Part shown: positions 11,301 to 20,584 of the stretch, piece by piece | How positions within the stretch are numbered: position 1 is the first letter of the stretch | Layout: every line of letters starts with the position of its first letter | Source: Bathymodiolus brooksi | Taxonomy: Eukaryota > Mollusca > Bivalvia > Mytilida > Modiolidae | Assembly: GCA_963680875.1 (NCBI GenBank) | Contig: OY804579.1 | Span: 22,677,804-22,741,803 of the forward strand | Direction: 5' to 3' | Length of the DNA: 64,000 bases | Position numbers and translations under genes: made by a program | Notes under the pieces: generated by a model | The model's database searches: none | The model's input: the letters and a program-made list of their open reading frames with translations, nothing else | Told to the model about the DNA's origin: nothing

Positions 11301-13105
11301 TTCAGCTAATCCATCTGGTTTTGACAGTTATTTCACAGTAGAGACTGTTAAATCGGGAGAATATTTTAGAGCCATCGTGAAACAAGTAAAACAGATAAAC
11401 ATGAATCAGCATAATATATTTGAAATATTTTTAAAGGTAATCAAACTGTTTGTATATACTTAGTTAATAGTGAGTGAGTGATTGTCGTTTAACGCCTGGT
11501 GAGCAATCAATCAGCTTATATTATAGTGAGAGCAAATTACATTTATAACCAACAAATATATAGTTTTAATCAGATCAATGTAACTTGTAAAAGGAAAATA
11601 TATTTTGATTAATGCTTCGCGACCTCTGTGTGGATCATTAAAGCTTCATTGAACGCTGCCACGAGTGAGTACATGTTTCTCTCTAATGTCTAAATGAACG
11701 CAATCGTGCTAAGACGAATGAAGCATATCATCTAAAGGACTAAATCACAACAGAAGGAACCATATCCCACACTCATGCAAAAGGGAAACATTTTAGTACG
11801 GCGTCATAGAATGTAATAAAAACGTAGATATCCGACTTAGTGTACACCGCTCGTTTCTGGAATGACCTTCACCAGGTACGGTCATAGTCAAAAAATTGTG
11901 AGTATCTCCTGATATCATAGTTAAAGTACCCATGAAGTTCAAAATATCGCAACATCTTAAACGTTAACATGAAACAAAGGCATACAAGATGTGCATGCGT
12001 TTTTTCATATATGTTTGTCATGCCTATATCATCGGATTTCAAATCTGAAGAAAATCGAATAATTATGATGTTCAGGTGCAAATCCTGTGATAGTTTCCCT
12101 AGGAATATCACGTGGTTTTAAATTTGTTTATTAGACATACTTAATGTGATTCATAAGATAATCGGTAGGTAATCTTTTAGTTCCAAACACGTGAGCATAG
12201 CGTGCATCAAAATCATGAACGCTATTTCTCATATGTATGCCACCGAATACATATCTACAATCAAGTAAAGAACCAAATAATCTGAAATCAAATTATTCCA
12301 TAGATTTCTATCCATCAGCATCTTATATATTACTAGTAAAATACCATATTTTCATATTTTATATCAGGCAGAAGAATTGTCGCCAGAAAAGCGATATGAA
12401 GTAGCTAATGTTTTATTTCTTAGAAAAGTACAAAGTGAAGACAGTGATCCTTCCACCACACAGGCACCACATACGGTAGGTTAAGGAAAATTAGACTTTT
12501 TGTCAAAATAAAATTGTATTCAGATGAATTTCTTAAAAGGTTTTATACATCTAACTCACTGGTTAACATAGCAGTTCGGAACAGCATGACAGTAAGATAA
12601 ATTATATTTATTTAGGTATTATCATATATACTCACCATTATTCATAAACATAAATTGTGTGATGATTTGTCTAATGGAACGTCACAGCAAAATATTTTTT
12701 TTCTTATTTCAAAAATGATGAGCTTTTTAAAAATATTCAAATATATCCTGACTTTATTGAAACATTCTTGATAGTCGTATTTATTTAAGCTTAAGTTGAA
12801 AATATTTTATATTATAAACTTGCGTAAAACATTAGAACAATCTTGACAGTATATGCTTACCCTGTGATTTTAATTCAATTATTTTGTAGAACACTGATGC
12901 ACAGAATGGCGTGAAAACCGTAAACAGTGACAAAGCAGACGAATTTACTCAGACAACAGTTGCTTTGATAGTTGTTATTGCAGTGACCTTGACTTTGGTG
13001 CTGTGTCTTATTGTAGCAATGACGTGCCTGGCACTTAGAAGACGTAGATATCCATCAGACAAGACTCCTCTTACAACGGTATTTGTTAAAAGACATTGCT
13101 TGTAA
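932..13105 (+). CDS. Cadherin-like single-pass membrane protein, 12 exons, 481 aa
   Basis: Twelve exons join in continuous phase (932-989, 2614-2694, 4124-4320, 5634-5717, 6427-6516, 7555-7638, 9552-9674, 10040-10201, 10834-10945, 11306-11436, 12368-12475, 12890-13105): 1446 nt, 481 codons plus TAA. Seen: hydrophobic signal peptide (about 1-18); LDRD at 109-112; the calcium-site motif DKNDNPP at 151-157; [16 protein letters not shown] at 183-198 followed by LDYE at 220-223, the classical cadherin repeat core; a variant calcium motif [11 protein letters not shown] at 257-267; a degenerate further extracellular part to about 430; a transmembrane helix at about 433-459; RRRRY stop-transfer and an 18-residue tail. 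Cadherins mediate calcium-dependent contacts at the cell surface; here only about two repeats look calcium-competent. The tail is too short to hold a beta-catenin site, so catenin linkage is unlikely. It is small for the family. Most introns contain dispersed repeats; the intron after exon 6 is mostly minisatellite. Tail exons further downstream cannot be excluded. Confidence 0.83.
1735..1825 (-). mobile_element. MetaSINE fragment, degenerate
   Basis: Part of the SINE body in reverse (GTTTCAGTTATATCATGACG, then GTTTTACTGG), with head and tail missing or decayed; first intron of the cadherin-like gene. Confidence 0.4.
2288..2315. repeat. (ATA)n microsatellite
   Basis: Eight or more AAT triplets with one GAT interruption, in the first cadherin-like intron. 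Confidence 0.85.
2614..2694 (+). CDS. Cadherin-like gene, exon 2
   Basis: Acceptor TTACTTGTAG, donor GTAATA. Encodes a Cys- and Pro-containing N-terminal segment ([15 protein letters not shown]) with no recognised domain. The intron that follows begins with an A-rich run. Confidence 0.75.
2711..2840. repeat. A-rich / (CAAA)n low-complexity tract
   Basis: Long A runs interspersed with C, beginning about 15 nt after the exon-2 donor. It produces a spurious Phe-rich frame on the other strand. Confidence 0.9.
3236..3267. repeat. Short tandem repeat of TAATTATG
   Basis: About four consecutive 8-bp units in a cadherin-like intron. Confidence 0.7.
3425..3645 (+). mobile_element. MetaSINE (BivaMD-SINE-like)
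   Basis: GTGAGTTCGAACACCG is a pol III box B; GTTTTCTCCGGGTACTCCGG is the Meta domain; the tail ends GTGGCGTTAAACACCATAAA. The box-A part is truncated. Confidence 0.75.
3985..4078 (+). repeat. Dispersed repeat A copy
   Basis: AACGTAGATATCAAAATTAG then ATAACCTTCATCAGGT and AAAATCGAAAG. Shares the conserved start with the copies near 11820, 18170 and 49470. Confidence 0.7.
4124..4320 (+). CDS. Cadherin-like gene, exon 3 (degenerate first repeat)
   Basis: Acceptor ATTTTGTAG, donor GTAAGT. Ends in [10 protein letters not shown]; the LDRD recalls the LDxE/LDRE strand of cadherin repeats. Confidence 0.85.
4355..4740 (-). mobile_element. tRNA-headed SINE, family C
   Basis: On the minus strand a tRNA-like head (AATGGTGTAATTGTTAGCGT, then GTGGATTCGAGTATC as box B) is followed by a body shared with the copy at 23320-23700, including GTCCACTTTGTACTA on the plus strand. 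Confidence 0.6.
5634..5717 (+). CDS. Cadherin-like gene, exon 4
   Basis: Phase-0 exon of 28 codons between CAG and GTAAGA, with an acidic YDDDVDV stretch; continues the first cadherin-like repeat. Confidence 0.8.
5905..6095 (-). repeat. Dispersed repeat A copy, reverse
   Basis: Contains TTGGCTATCCTGTTTAGG through TTAGATATCTACGTTTTTAT, nearly the full consensus in opposite orientation. Confidence 0.65.
6427..6516 (+). CDS. Cadherin-like gene, exon 5 (DxNDNPP calcium motif)
   Basis: Acceptor TTTAAG, donor GTAATG. Encodes [15 protein letters not shown], the inter-repeat calcium-binding signature of cadherins, followed by YETTINE at the start of the next repeat. Confidence 0.92.
6615..6985 (-). 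mobile_element. Retroelement 3'-end copy, family E
   Basis: Antisense copy: GGAAGATACCAAAGGAG to CATGATGGCGATCGTAAAAG, with TGCTCCGGAAGGGTGG in the middle. Fragment of the retroelement whose reverse-transcriptase C-terminus is visible at 33791. Confidence 0.65.
7555..7638 (+). CDS. Cadherin-like gene, exon 6 ([15 protein letters not shown])
   Basis: Acceptor TTACAG. The donor is taken at GTAACG (7639) because it leaves phase 0 and joins NITYSI directly to [10 protein letters not shown] of exon 7, the spacing expected in a cadherin repeat. Reading further runs into the minisatellite. Confidence 0.85.
7679..9243. repeat. 24-bp minisatellite, about 65 units, partly in 120-bp higher-order units
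   Basis: Unit AATAATATGTGTCTAGGTCT plus TCTC. From about 7880 to 8640 the pattern of variants recurs every 120 bp (five units); from about 8700 the units are more uniform. It lies in the intron after cadherin exon 6, starting about 40 nt after the donor. Since 24 is a multiple of 3, long frames on both strands are artefacts. Confidence 0.95.
9552..9674 (+). CDS. Cadherin-like gene, exon 7 (LDYE strand)
   Basis: Acceptor TTTTCAG, donor GTACGT. Encodes [20 protein letters not shown] then E, matching the cadherin FxIDxxTGxIxxxxxLDYE core. Confidence 0.9.
10040..10201 (+). CDS. Cadherin-like gene, exon 8 (variant calcium motif)
   Basis: Acceptor GATTCAG, donor GTGAGC. Contains [13 protein letters not shown], a variant of VxDxNDNxPxF, then [12 protein letters not shown] with two cysteines that might form a disulfide. 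Confidence 0.88.
10834..10945 (+). CDS. Cadherin-like gene, exon 9
   Basis: Acceptor ATTTCAG, donor GTAAGA, phase 0 to phase 1. Contains [20 protein letters not shown], a weakened version of the AxDxDxGxNxxxxYxI strand, so a third degenerate repeat. Confidence 0.82.
11306..11436 (+). CDS. Cadherin-like gene, exon 10
   Basis: Acceptor TATTTCAG, donor GTAATC, phase 1 to 0. Continues the degenerate third repeat ([18 protein letters not shown]). Confidence 0.8.
11465..11535 (-). mobile_element. SINE family C tail fragment
   Basis: GAGTGAGTGATTGTCGTTTA then ACGCC matches the tail end of the family C copies at 4355 and 23320; the head is missing. Confidence 0.45.
11815..11897 (+). repeat. Dispersed repeat A copy
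   Basis: AAAACGTAGATATCCGACTT, TCGTTTCTGGAATGACCTTC and GGTCATAGTCAAAAAATTG, the variant with CATAGTCAAAAGATTG that is expanded near 49500-50460. Confidence 0.65.
12368..12475 (+). CDS. Cadherin-like gene, exon 11
   Basis: Acceptor ATATCAG, donor GTAGGT. Last extracellular part, ending in a Ser/Thr/Pro stalk ([11 protein letters not shown]). Confidence 0.8.
12890..13105 (+). CDS. Cadherin-like gene, exon 12 (transmembrane and tail)
   Basis: Acceptor TTTTGTAG. Encodes a hydrophobic helix ([20 protein letters not shown]), RRRRY, and VFVKRHCL before TAA at 13103. A weak GT at 13079 could splice on, but joined to the acceptor at 17185 it would give an early stop. Confidence 0.82.
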   Translation, partial: NTDAQNGVKTVNSDKADEFTQTTVALIVVIAVTLTLVLCLIVAMTCLALRRRRYPSDKTPLTTVFVKRHCL

Positions 13106-13555
13106 TGTAAAATAAGACATCCAACATCAATTGTTTTGGCTGATGTTTTAATTAAACAAAACCGAATTTGCTTCACACAGTGTGAACATCACAATATGCT
13201 GTCAAAAGTTTTTGTGCGGACACTTTTGAGAAACAGGAAAAAACATTTTTTGAGCAATTTTAATAACACTTCACTGGTATCATCATTTATCCCTGTTTAC
13301 AGTTATGTCGGAATGAAACGTATTGTTGAAGTTCTCCTAAAATGTCATAAAAATGGAATGCAGAAAGTAGGAAAAAGGGGGTTCAATTATCATATCATTT
13401 GTTTTAAATGACGTGGACACAAATCAACAAAAGAATAACCCAAAGATAAACATGAAAATTATAACAGCGTAACCATTGAAGGCAAAAACACAATCAGTGA
13501 TTTTAACATTCTATAGAAATGATGAGTCATGATGGATATTTGCCTGGTTTTCTTG
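13106..13555. other. Downstream flank of the cadherin-like gene
   Basis: Probable 3' UTR of the cadherin-like gene followed by unassigned AT-rich sequence. A 91-codon frame at 13136-13411 has no recognisable features. Confidence 0.4.
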
Positions 13556-13705
13556 ATATCTACTATCAGATATCTTCGACCACGGATATGTTCCGCTTGT
13601 CGTAATAACAGTACGTTTCGTTCCTTTTTCATGACTTATTACCGGCTTTGTAGCACGAATACGGAATCTGATTACTCCTTTTGTATCTTCAAACTTTTCT
13701 TGTAG
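13556..13705 (+). mobile_element. Retroelement 3'-end fragment, family E
   Basis: CGACCACGGATATGTTCCGC to TTTGTATCTTCAAACTTTTC, the sense 3'-UTR of family E with an internal deletion. Confidence 0.55.
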
Positions 13706-14574
13706 TCAAGCTGTATCTGCGACCAAAATTGTAAAAAACAATAATAGATTAATTAACATTTATCCACAATGAGCGTAATTAATTTAAAATAGATAAATAA
13801 ACAATGTTCGGCAATATCACATACCACAATAAACGAACCATTATTTTGGTAAACCTCAAACTTGTAAACTAAGATCGTGAAATGTCATGTAATACTCCGG
13901 ATTATGTTTTCATCGTTGATAAAGTCTGATTCATATATTACAAGTAAGATCGCATACCGGATGCCTACTATAGATGTCAAAGCACTATTAATGTCATTAA
14001 GATTGTCTACTATATTTGTGTTTTTTAAGTCTACCTGGCCATTTTGTCTGAAGTTTATTCTTTCCAACAACATATATTTTCTGAAGCGTACACTATTACT
14101 CTACGTTGTGTCAGAATAGCATGCGATGTTTAAAATCTTGCATTTAAATGTCATACTCCGGGAGACATCCCCTTCTATAGAAACAGGAACGTCATCCCAG
14201 AAATTCAGTATTTAGAGTCATAGACCAATCCCTCCATAAAGGCATTAAGACAACTAAATCCAATCAAATGTGGGCTAACAATAATCCTTATATATTGACC
14301 TTCAATTATCGATTTTATTGATGCCATTATTGTCAACATTGTTCAAAAGACAGCAAAGCGAAAGGACCTTTTTGTTCTTTTTATATGTTCTAAGTTCTGC
14401 TTGTTTTGTGTTATTTGAGGTATGCATAAATCGATTGGCAATAAACATGTTAAATCAATATATACGTTTTGCCAGTGTGGATAAAAACCTGTTTACTTAT
14501 TGTTTCCAAAACTTTGTTTTTGTTGCAGGTAACCAGAAACCACGAAAACAACGCTTACTCAGCACAACTTTAAA
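13706..14574. other. Unassigned AT-rich spacer
   Basis: No exon, RNA gene or recognised repeat. Two short open frames (13877-14119, 14318-14578) show no motif. Confidence 0.4.
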
Positions 14575-15105
14575 ATGACTTAATATGACAAATATTGTTT
14601 GGAGAAGATCTCAGGGTCACCCAGCTCTTTCATAAACTGTTTTTTTTATGTTTTATTTTTGTCACATGTAGTGAACTCGAAAAATATTCCCTCTTGGCAT
14701 AAAATGAATTAGAACTTAATATGACAGATGTTGTGAGGAGAAGATCTCAGGGCCACCTAGCTCTTTGATATAGTGATTTATAAAACTATTATTGTATTGA
14801 ACTAAGACATACTCCTTCTTCTTATGAAATGAATTACAACAAATGTTGTGAGGAGATCTCAGGGTCACCCATCTTTTTCATATACTGTTTTTTTTTTATT
14901 ATTTTATTTTTGTCGGATGTAGTGATCTCGAAAAATATTCCCTCTTCATATGAAATAAATTAGAACTTGATATGACACATTTTGTGTAGTGAAGATCTCA
15001 GGGTCACCTAGCTCTTTCATATACTGTTTTTTTTAAAATTTTATTTTGTCGAATGTATTGAACTCGAAAAATGCTCCAAGTTCTCATGAAATGAATTAGA
15101 AGTAA
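14575..15105. repeat. Four imperfect tandem copies of a ~125-140-bp unit
   Basis: Each unit carries AATATGACA...TGTTG, AGAAGATCTCAGGGTCACC, CTCTTTCATATACTG with a T run, and CTCGAAAAATATTCCCTC. Units start near 14581, 14717, 14836 and 14963. Confidence 0.8.
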
Positions 15106-16440
15106 AATGATATATTTACACTAAATAAATAGACAATTTGTTTAAACAGATGAATTGCCTGTGGTGTGTTAACATTGGATAAACGAATCCATCATATTAT
15201 ATTAAAACACAGCTTATTGTAATATTGTATCATTATACTGGACAATAAACTCCTACTATTTTGTATTTCTTTATCATTTATTTTATGACCAGCTAAGTTG
15301 ACATAACATACAAAACCATCCTAAATAATTTGTAGATGGATATCTACATGTGATACTCCAGCATACACTTGATACAATAGTAGTAGATAATGTAGATGTA
15401 ACAGATAATCCCTGTATACTACCTTAGTATGTATATCCCTTGTAAGTACCTGAATTAAAAAGACTAAATGGTTAGTCCAGATACCATCGTATACATAACG
15501 AAACACCATATTAAAACACATATATTTTGATTTGATTTTAAGATTGGTTTACCTGTGAATATATCTATGTACAACCTTCACAGTTTCAATAAATAAACAT
15601 GATATTATTCATATTCACCACATGTCAGTGTGAAAAATAAACAACACAGTTGATAGGTGTTGACGCTGTGTTTGAAGGATACTATATAGAGCAATGGTTA
15701 TCAACACTATTTTAAACACGTTTCATACACAATACTTTTTTTTTCCTTCTGAAAATTGTTTTCATGACAACATGAATATAGTATATCAGTTTCCTTAATG
15801 TAGACATACAATTATGAAAATATGCCAGCGATTCATTTACTTCAAACATGTGTCACATGAATGGGAATACTCGTTTTATGGCTTTCTGTTTTAGTCTCAC
15901 TTTGGCTTTGTATGGAATAATGTATCTTCCAGGCACTATTATGTGTTTTCTATAGTGGTAATGATTACTCGAAGCTTATTTTTGACATTAGTATTATTTT
16001 AACATTTTCCTTGTATTGTTTCAAATTCAAAAATATTTCCCGTTCTATATTACGATACAGGTTTAGAAGGAATGAAATCGGATGTTTGTTTCGTTTTTTT
16101 CTACAATGTCAACAGATTGATAGTCAGTTAATTAAATATTACAAATGTTAGAAACAATAGCATAAAATTTAGTATGCATTGCGTAGTTCTATTTGCATGC
16201 ATTTAAATCCCCCAAACCGTCATCATCAGTCTTGAGGAAGTGTTTCAATTAAGTAGATCGGAATTTTAATGTCATTTATCATGTTCAAATAAACATAAAA
16301 ATATATCTTATGTTCCTATTATTGACAGGTTGTATTAAAGTATAGATGTATTGTCTTGTGATATACATTTCAAATTTGTATTCTATTTTATGGGATTTTG
16401 TATAAGACTATAAATGTTAGACAAACCTACCTTTACGCCT
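15106..16440. other. Unassigned AT-rich spacer
   Basis: I see no coding or repeat structure that I can support. Confidence 0.4.
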
Positions 16441-16775
16441 TTGCTATGGAACCAAAAGATTTGAGGATACCAAATGGGCAACTAGAAGCAGTAAATCGAA
16501 GAAGGACAGACAATACAATGATCACAATAAGAAAGATAAATAGACACACAATTGTTGAAAAACACGACACAGACAACCAAAGAATGAGCAACAGAAATCC
16601 ATTTAAAAACCGGGTGTGAACTCAGGGGTTTCGGAAGGGTAATGGTGTGATATGTCATGAAGGGAGAAAAGGAGCTTAGGATTGTGACTACGATTAACGG
16701 AACATATCGATGGTCATCTGTGAAATAGATATTCCATAGCGATTAACCAAACCGTGATGTACAAGGATATTGGAA
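16441..16775 (-). mobile_element. Retroelement 3'-end copy, family E
   Basis: Antisense: GATTTGAGGATACCAAATGG, GGTGTGAACTCAGGGGTTTC, then GATATTCCATAGCGATTAAC. Decayed relative to the copy at 44108. Confidence 0.6.
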
Positions 16776-17185
16776 CACTTAACAAGAACACAATGGTGAA
16801 CGTAGAGCCAAAATCGCATTGTTAATACCATCACTCGTCATCTGAACGCAAGTGACAGAATAAGTTTTCAACAAGGTGTTGAAGATAATTATGAGGAAGA
16901 CATTTGTTACATAACTTAATGACAAATGCTTATTAGTTAGTCATGTGTATGTCTAAAATACTTTCATTTAAAAATGTGTAAATTGCAATCAATTTTGACA
17001 ATGATCTACTATCATGTATACATCACAAATGATTTAACTCAAAGATAAGTTTGATGCCATGATGTAACAATTCAATCGTATATTCAATAGTTGTTTATTT
17101 CAAAGTTTATTCACTTCACATCAATTTTCATGAAATCTTATAACTTAGAGTTGTAATGCAATATCTTTTTTTAAATAAACTTCAG

Positions 17186-17915
17186 ATAAAACCGAAGAGA
17201 CAATGAAGAATGGAGAATCCAGAGTCACAGGCAACACTATACCAGAGAAAGAAAATAAAACAAATATCAAGAATGGAGAATCCCGAGTCACAGGCAACAC
17301 AATACCGGAGAAAGAAGATAAAACAAATATCAAGAATGGAGAATCCCGAGTCACAGGCAACACTATACCAGAGAAAGAGATAAAACAAATATCAAGAATG
17401 GAGAATCCAGAGTAACAGGCAACACTATGCCAGAGAAAGAAGATAAAACAAATATCAAGAATGGAGAATCCCGAGTCACAGGCAACACTATGCCAGAGAA
17501 AGAAGATAAAACAAATATCAAGAATGGAGAATTCCGAGTCACAGGCAACACAATACCAGAGAAAGAAGATAAAACAAATATCAAGAATGGAGAATCCAGA
17601 GTCACAGGCAACACTATACCAGAGAAAGAAGATAAAACAAATATCAAGAATGGAGAATTCCGAGTCACAGGCAACACAATACCAGAGAAAGAAGATAAAA
17701 CAAATATCAAGAATGGAGAATCCAGAGTCACAGGCAACACTATACCAGAGAAAGAAGATAAAACAAATATCAAGAATGGAGAATCCAGAGTCACAGGCAA
17801 CACAATACCAGAGAAAGAAGATAAAACAAATATCAAGAATGGAGAATCCAGAGTAACAGGCAACACAATACTAGAGAAAGAAGATAAAACAAATATTCTA
17901 GCACATAAAACCTAA
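17186..17915 (+). pseudogene. Possible exon: 63-bp tandem repeat encoding a 21-aa unit, with one frameshift
   Basis: About eleven 63-bp units. In the open frame each gives KNGESRVTGNTIPEKEDKTN then I; the frame ends LAHKT then TAA at 17915. A pyrimidine-containing stretch and ACTTCAG (17179-17185) could be a 3' splice site, and the array is hydrophilic like a cytoplasmic tail. Against: the third unit (about 17373) lacks one A of GAAGAT, shifting the frame to a TAA at 17413-17415, and any frame of a 63-bp repeat stays open. It could be a tail exon of an unknown gene, a broken exon, or a plain minisatellite. An upstream exon ending in phase 1 would be needed, which the cadherin-like exon 12 does not offer naturally. 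Confidence 0.45.
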
Positions 17916-18164
17916 AAGACAAGCCCCTCGCACCTCCCAAATAAAACCGTCGTGAATCCAGGTTCTGGCGAAGAGTAAGCAGATTCTCTTTCTTATACAA
18001 TTCTGCTTATAGATGCACTGCACCCCAATAAAATAGTTGAACCATTGCTTGTCAGGAGCCAAGCAATAATAAATCCATCACTATTTGTATCTATGTTTTT
18101 CCCGGTCCACTTGATTGAAGTTCCAAATGCACAAATACAAGAAAGAGAGTAATAAAAAAAACTA

Positions 18165-18555
18165 AGAAAAAACGTAGATATCAAATTTAGTGTGCACGAT
18201 ATGTTTCTGGAATAACCTTCATCAGGTGACGCTCAAAATAACCTTCATCAGGTGACGCTCAAAATAACCTTCATCAGGTGACGCTCAAACTAACCTTCAT
18301 CAGGTGACGCTCAAAATAACCTTCATCAGGTGACGCTCAAAATAACCTTCATCAGGTGACGCTCAAAATAACCTTCATCGGGTGACGCTCAAAATAACCT
18401 TCATCAGGTGACGCTCAAAATAACCTTCATCAGGTGACGCTCAAAATAACCTTCATCAGGTGACGCTCAAAATCGAAAGATCGGAAAGACAAATAATTTA
18501 AAGTTTTGGGAGCAATAAAACCAAAGAGCCTAAGCAAGATAGCCAAAATCGACTT
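18165..18555 (+). repeat. Dispersed repeat A copy with internal 26-bp array (~10 units)
   Basis: Starts AACGTAGATATCAAATTTAG; 18209-18472 repeats AAAATAACCTTCATCAGGTG plus ACGCTC; then AATCGAAAGATCGGAAAG to GCAAGATAGCCAAAATCG. The array is an expansion of part of the element itself. Confidence 0.9.
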
Positions 18556-19050
18556 TTATTAATTTCATTAATAATTATATAAGCAAAAGAACATACGGGC
18601 TCATTGTAGTATAATATGACCCCCACATAGAGAGCAGGTCCCTCGGAATGAATGACTGCCGTAAGCGTCATTAAACCACGTTCCAGTTACTCTTTATATT
18701 GAATTGTAAATTTAACTAGTGTGATTTTGAAATAATTTCCGGTTTTAAACGTCATAGACTATGAAAATATTAGTCACCATATCACCTTATTGTACGCAAT
18801 CTCACAGCAGTGGAATGTAATTTAGATGAAATACGTAAATGTTATTTATCATGCACGACTCCAAATATAAATATAGGACATTTAATGTACTAATTTCCAT
18901 ATTTAATACATACATGTAATTAAGTTACATCATACTTATGTAAAACACCTACAAAATCTGATAAATGAAAGATACAGAAATTAAACGGGGGAGTGGATCT
19001 ATTAATTACAAGAAGAATTGAACTATTCCTCGTACCACATTTTTCCAATA
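18556..19050. other. Unassigned AT-rich spacer
   Basis: No feature seen. Confidence 0.4.
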
Positions 19051-19059
19051 GTCAACTTC

Positions 19060-19535
19060 CCTTTCATAAGTTGCAATATTCCAGCATCACCAGCGTACGG
19101 AATTATACATTTCACAACTCATACGCTATTTTATATATAAAGGCTACGTTGCTCCTAGGTTGAAGTCATCCCTACAAAAATCATAAGATCATCATCACGT
19201 ACTGGTTTATCGTTACAAAATATCCAATATCTCAAAAGACAATGGATCTTTTGGCATTTACGTGGATCTCTTCTTTTCTCTATCACTGATAAGACATCTA
19301 TCGGACTGGACTATATGATAAGACATCTATCGGACTGGACTATATGATAAGACATCTATCGGACTGGACTATATGATAAGACATCTATCGGACTGGACTA
19401 TATGATAAGACATCTATCGGACTGGACTATATGATTAAACTGTATAAGAAGCAGGAACTGCGTACCCTTCGCGATCAACTGAGTTCACCCCGTTTTCTTG
19501 TGGGGCCTGTTGCTCATCTATTTAATTTTCTTTCA
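19060..19535 (+). mobile_element. Retroelement 3'-end, family E, with RT C-terminal remnant and 29-bp array
   Basis: About 19078-19140 reads NIPASPAYG, the same C-terminal RT segment as NIPAVPAYGVYISQ at 33794. The 3'-UTR part (CTGCGTACCCTTCGCGATCA, GAGTTCACCCCG) follows. Between them lies a 29-bp tandem repeat. Confidence 0.6.
19288..19435. repeat. 29-bp tandem repeat, five near-identical units
   Basis: AGACATCTATCGGACTGGAC plus TATATGATA, repeated with almost no divergence, so a recent expansion inside the old retroelement copy. Confidence 0.93.
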
Positions 19536-19587
19536 CACTATAGTGATGTTAACCAGTGATTGTATTGTATATATAGATATATCATAT

Positions 19588-19795
19588 AAGAAGAGTTTGA
19601 AGATACCAAAGGGAGGTAATCAGAATCCATATATCGAAGAAGAACAGACAACGCAATGCCCAAAAAGAAAAAGTACAAAAGGACAAACAACGATCTACAA
19701 AACATAGACATAAAACTAAAGATCGAGTAACACGAACCCCACTAAAAACCGGGGATGAACTCTGGTGCTCCGGAAGGGTTTTTATATGATCACGA
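19588..19795 (-). mobile_element. Retroelement 3'-end copy, family E
   Basis: AGTTTGAAGATACCAAAGGG, then AGATCGAGTAACACGAACCC and GGTGCTCCGGAAGGG. Well preserved, and tail-to-tail with the copy ending at 19535. Confidence 0.75.
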
Positions 19796-19799
19796 CCAC

Positions 19800-20435
19800 A
19801 CCACCCTCTACTGGCCTTGAATGTGTAACGTCAACTTAAATATTTCTCAAGGTTTGTGTTCTGTATACTATCTAAGTCATTTGGTATGAGTGATCGTAGA
19901 TCAAGGGTTACAATAATTATTGACGTGATGTATAGATCAATGCTTCAATATATAGAGACGTTTTCTTCCCCTGAATATTAATGAACAATTATTTGCATTT
20001 TTATAACTTATTAAATTATACGGAAATACTTTAACATGAATTTTCTGCTGTTGATATCTTTTAATGTTCTGTACATATATTATCTTACTTTAACAGATAC
20101 AAACAGGTTTACCTTATTCGTTTTTGCATGGATGTATCATAGACTTTTATATATCGTTTATTTCTAAACGAACAAAGGGCTCTCTGTGCACAAATTTTCC
20201 TTTTTGAGTTTCAGAGGAGGTGAAAAGAATTGAACATAATTTTCGAAGATTTCGACTTTAACAAATTATATAGTATGTTATATATTTTTGTACGGACGAA
20301 TAAGGAAGAGTAACTGAAGGACAATTCTAACAATATAACATCAAGACAACGGAAATTATTTCCTTAGATATAAAGTAACACCATGCAATGCCACATAATG
20401 GTTACATGTATCAATTTGAGAAAATTTGGACTCTC
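19800..20435. other. Unassigned AT-rich spacer
   Basis: No feature seen. Confidence 0.4.
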
Positions 20436-20439
20436 TTTT

Positions 20440-20580
20440 GATCATCTACCTCATGCTTACGTAATGAGTTTACAAATTATTTGGCTTTCCAATCTTTTGA
20501 AGATGAGTGTACCTGAAGGCGATTATTCCAGAAACATATCGTACACACTGAAATTAGATATCTACGTTATAATTACAGGA
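20440..20580 (-). repeat. Dispersed repeat A copy, reverse
   Basis: ATTATTTGGCTTTCCAATCT through TTAGATATCTACGTTATAAT. Confidence 0.65.
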
Positions 20581-20584
20581 ATTT

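Noticed and set aside
13060..17200. Cadherin-like exon 12 splicing to the 63-bp array as a cytoplasmic tail
   Set aside because: The natural end of exon 12 is phase 0 and would read into a stop soon after 17186. Only a poor donor inside RRRR would give the needed phase 1.
17363..17866. Minus-strand frame over the 63-bp array (repeated hydrophobic LPVTLDSPFLIFVLSSFSG)
   Set aside because: Same period effect. The plus-strand frame has the possible splice site and a unique end, so the minus frame is the weaker candidate.
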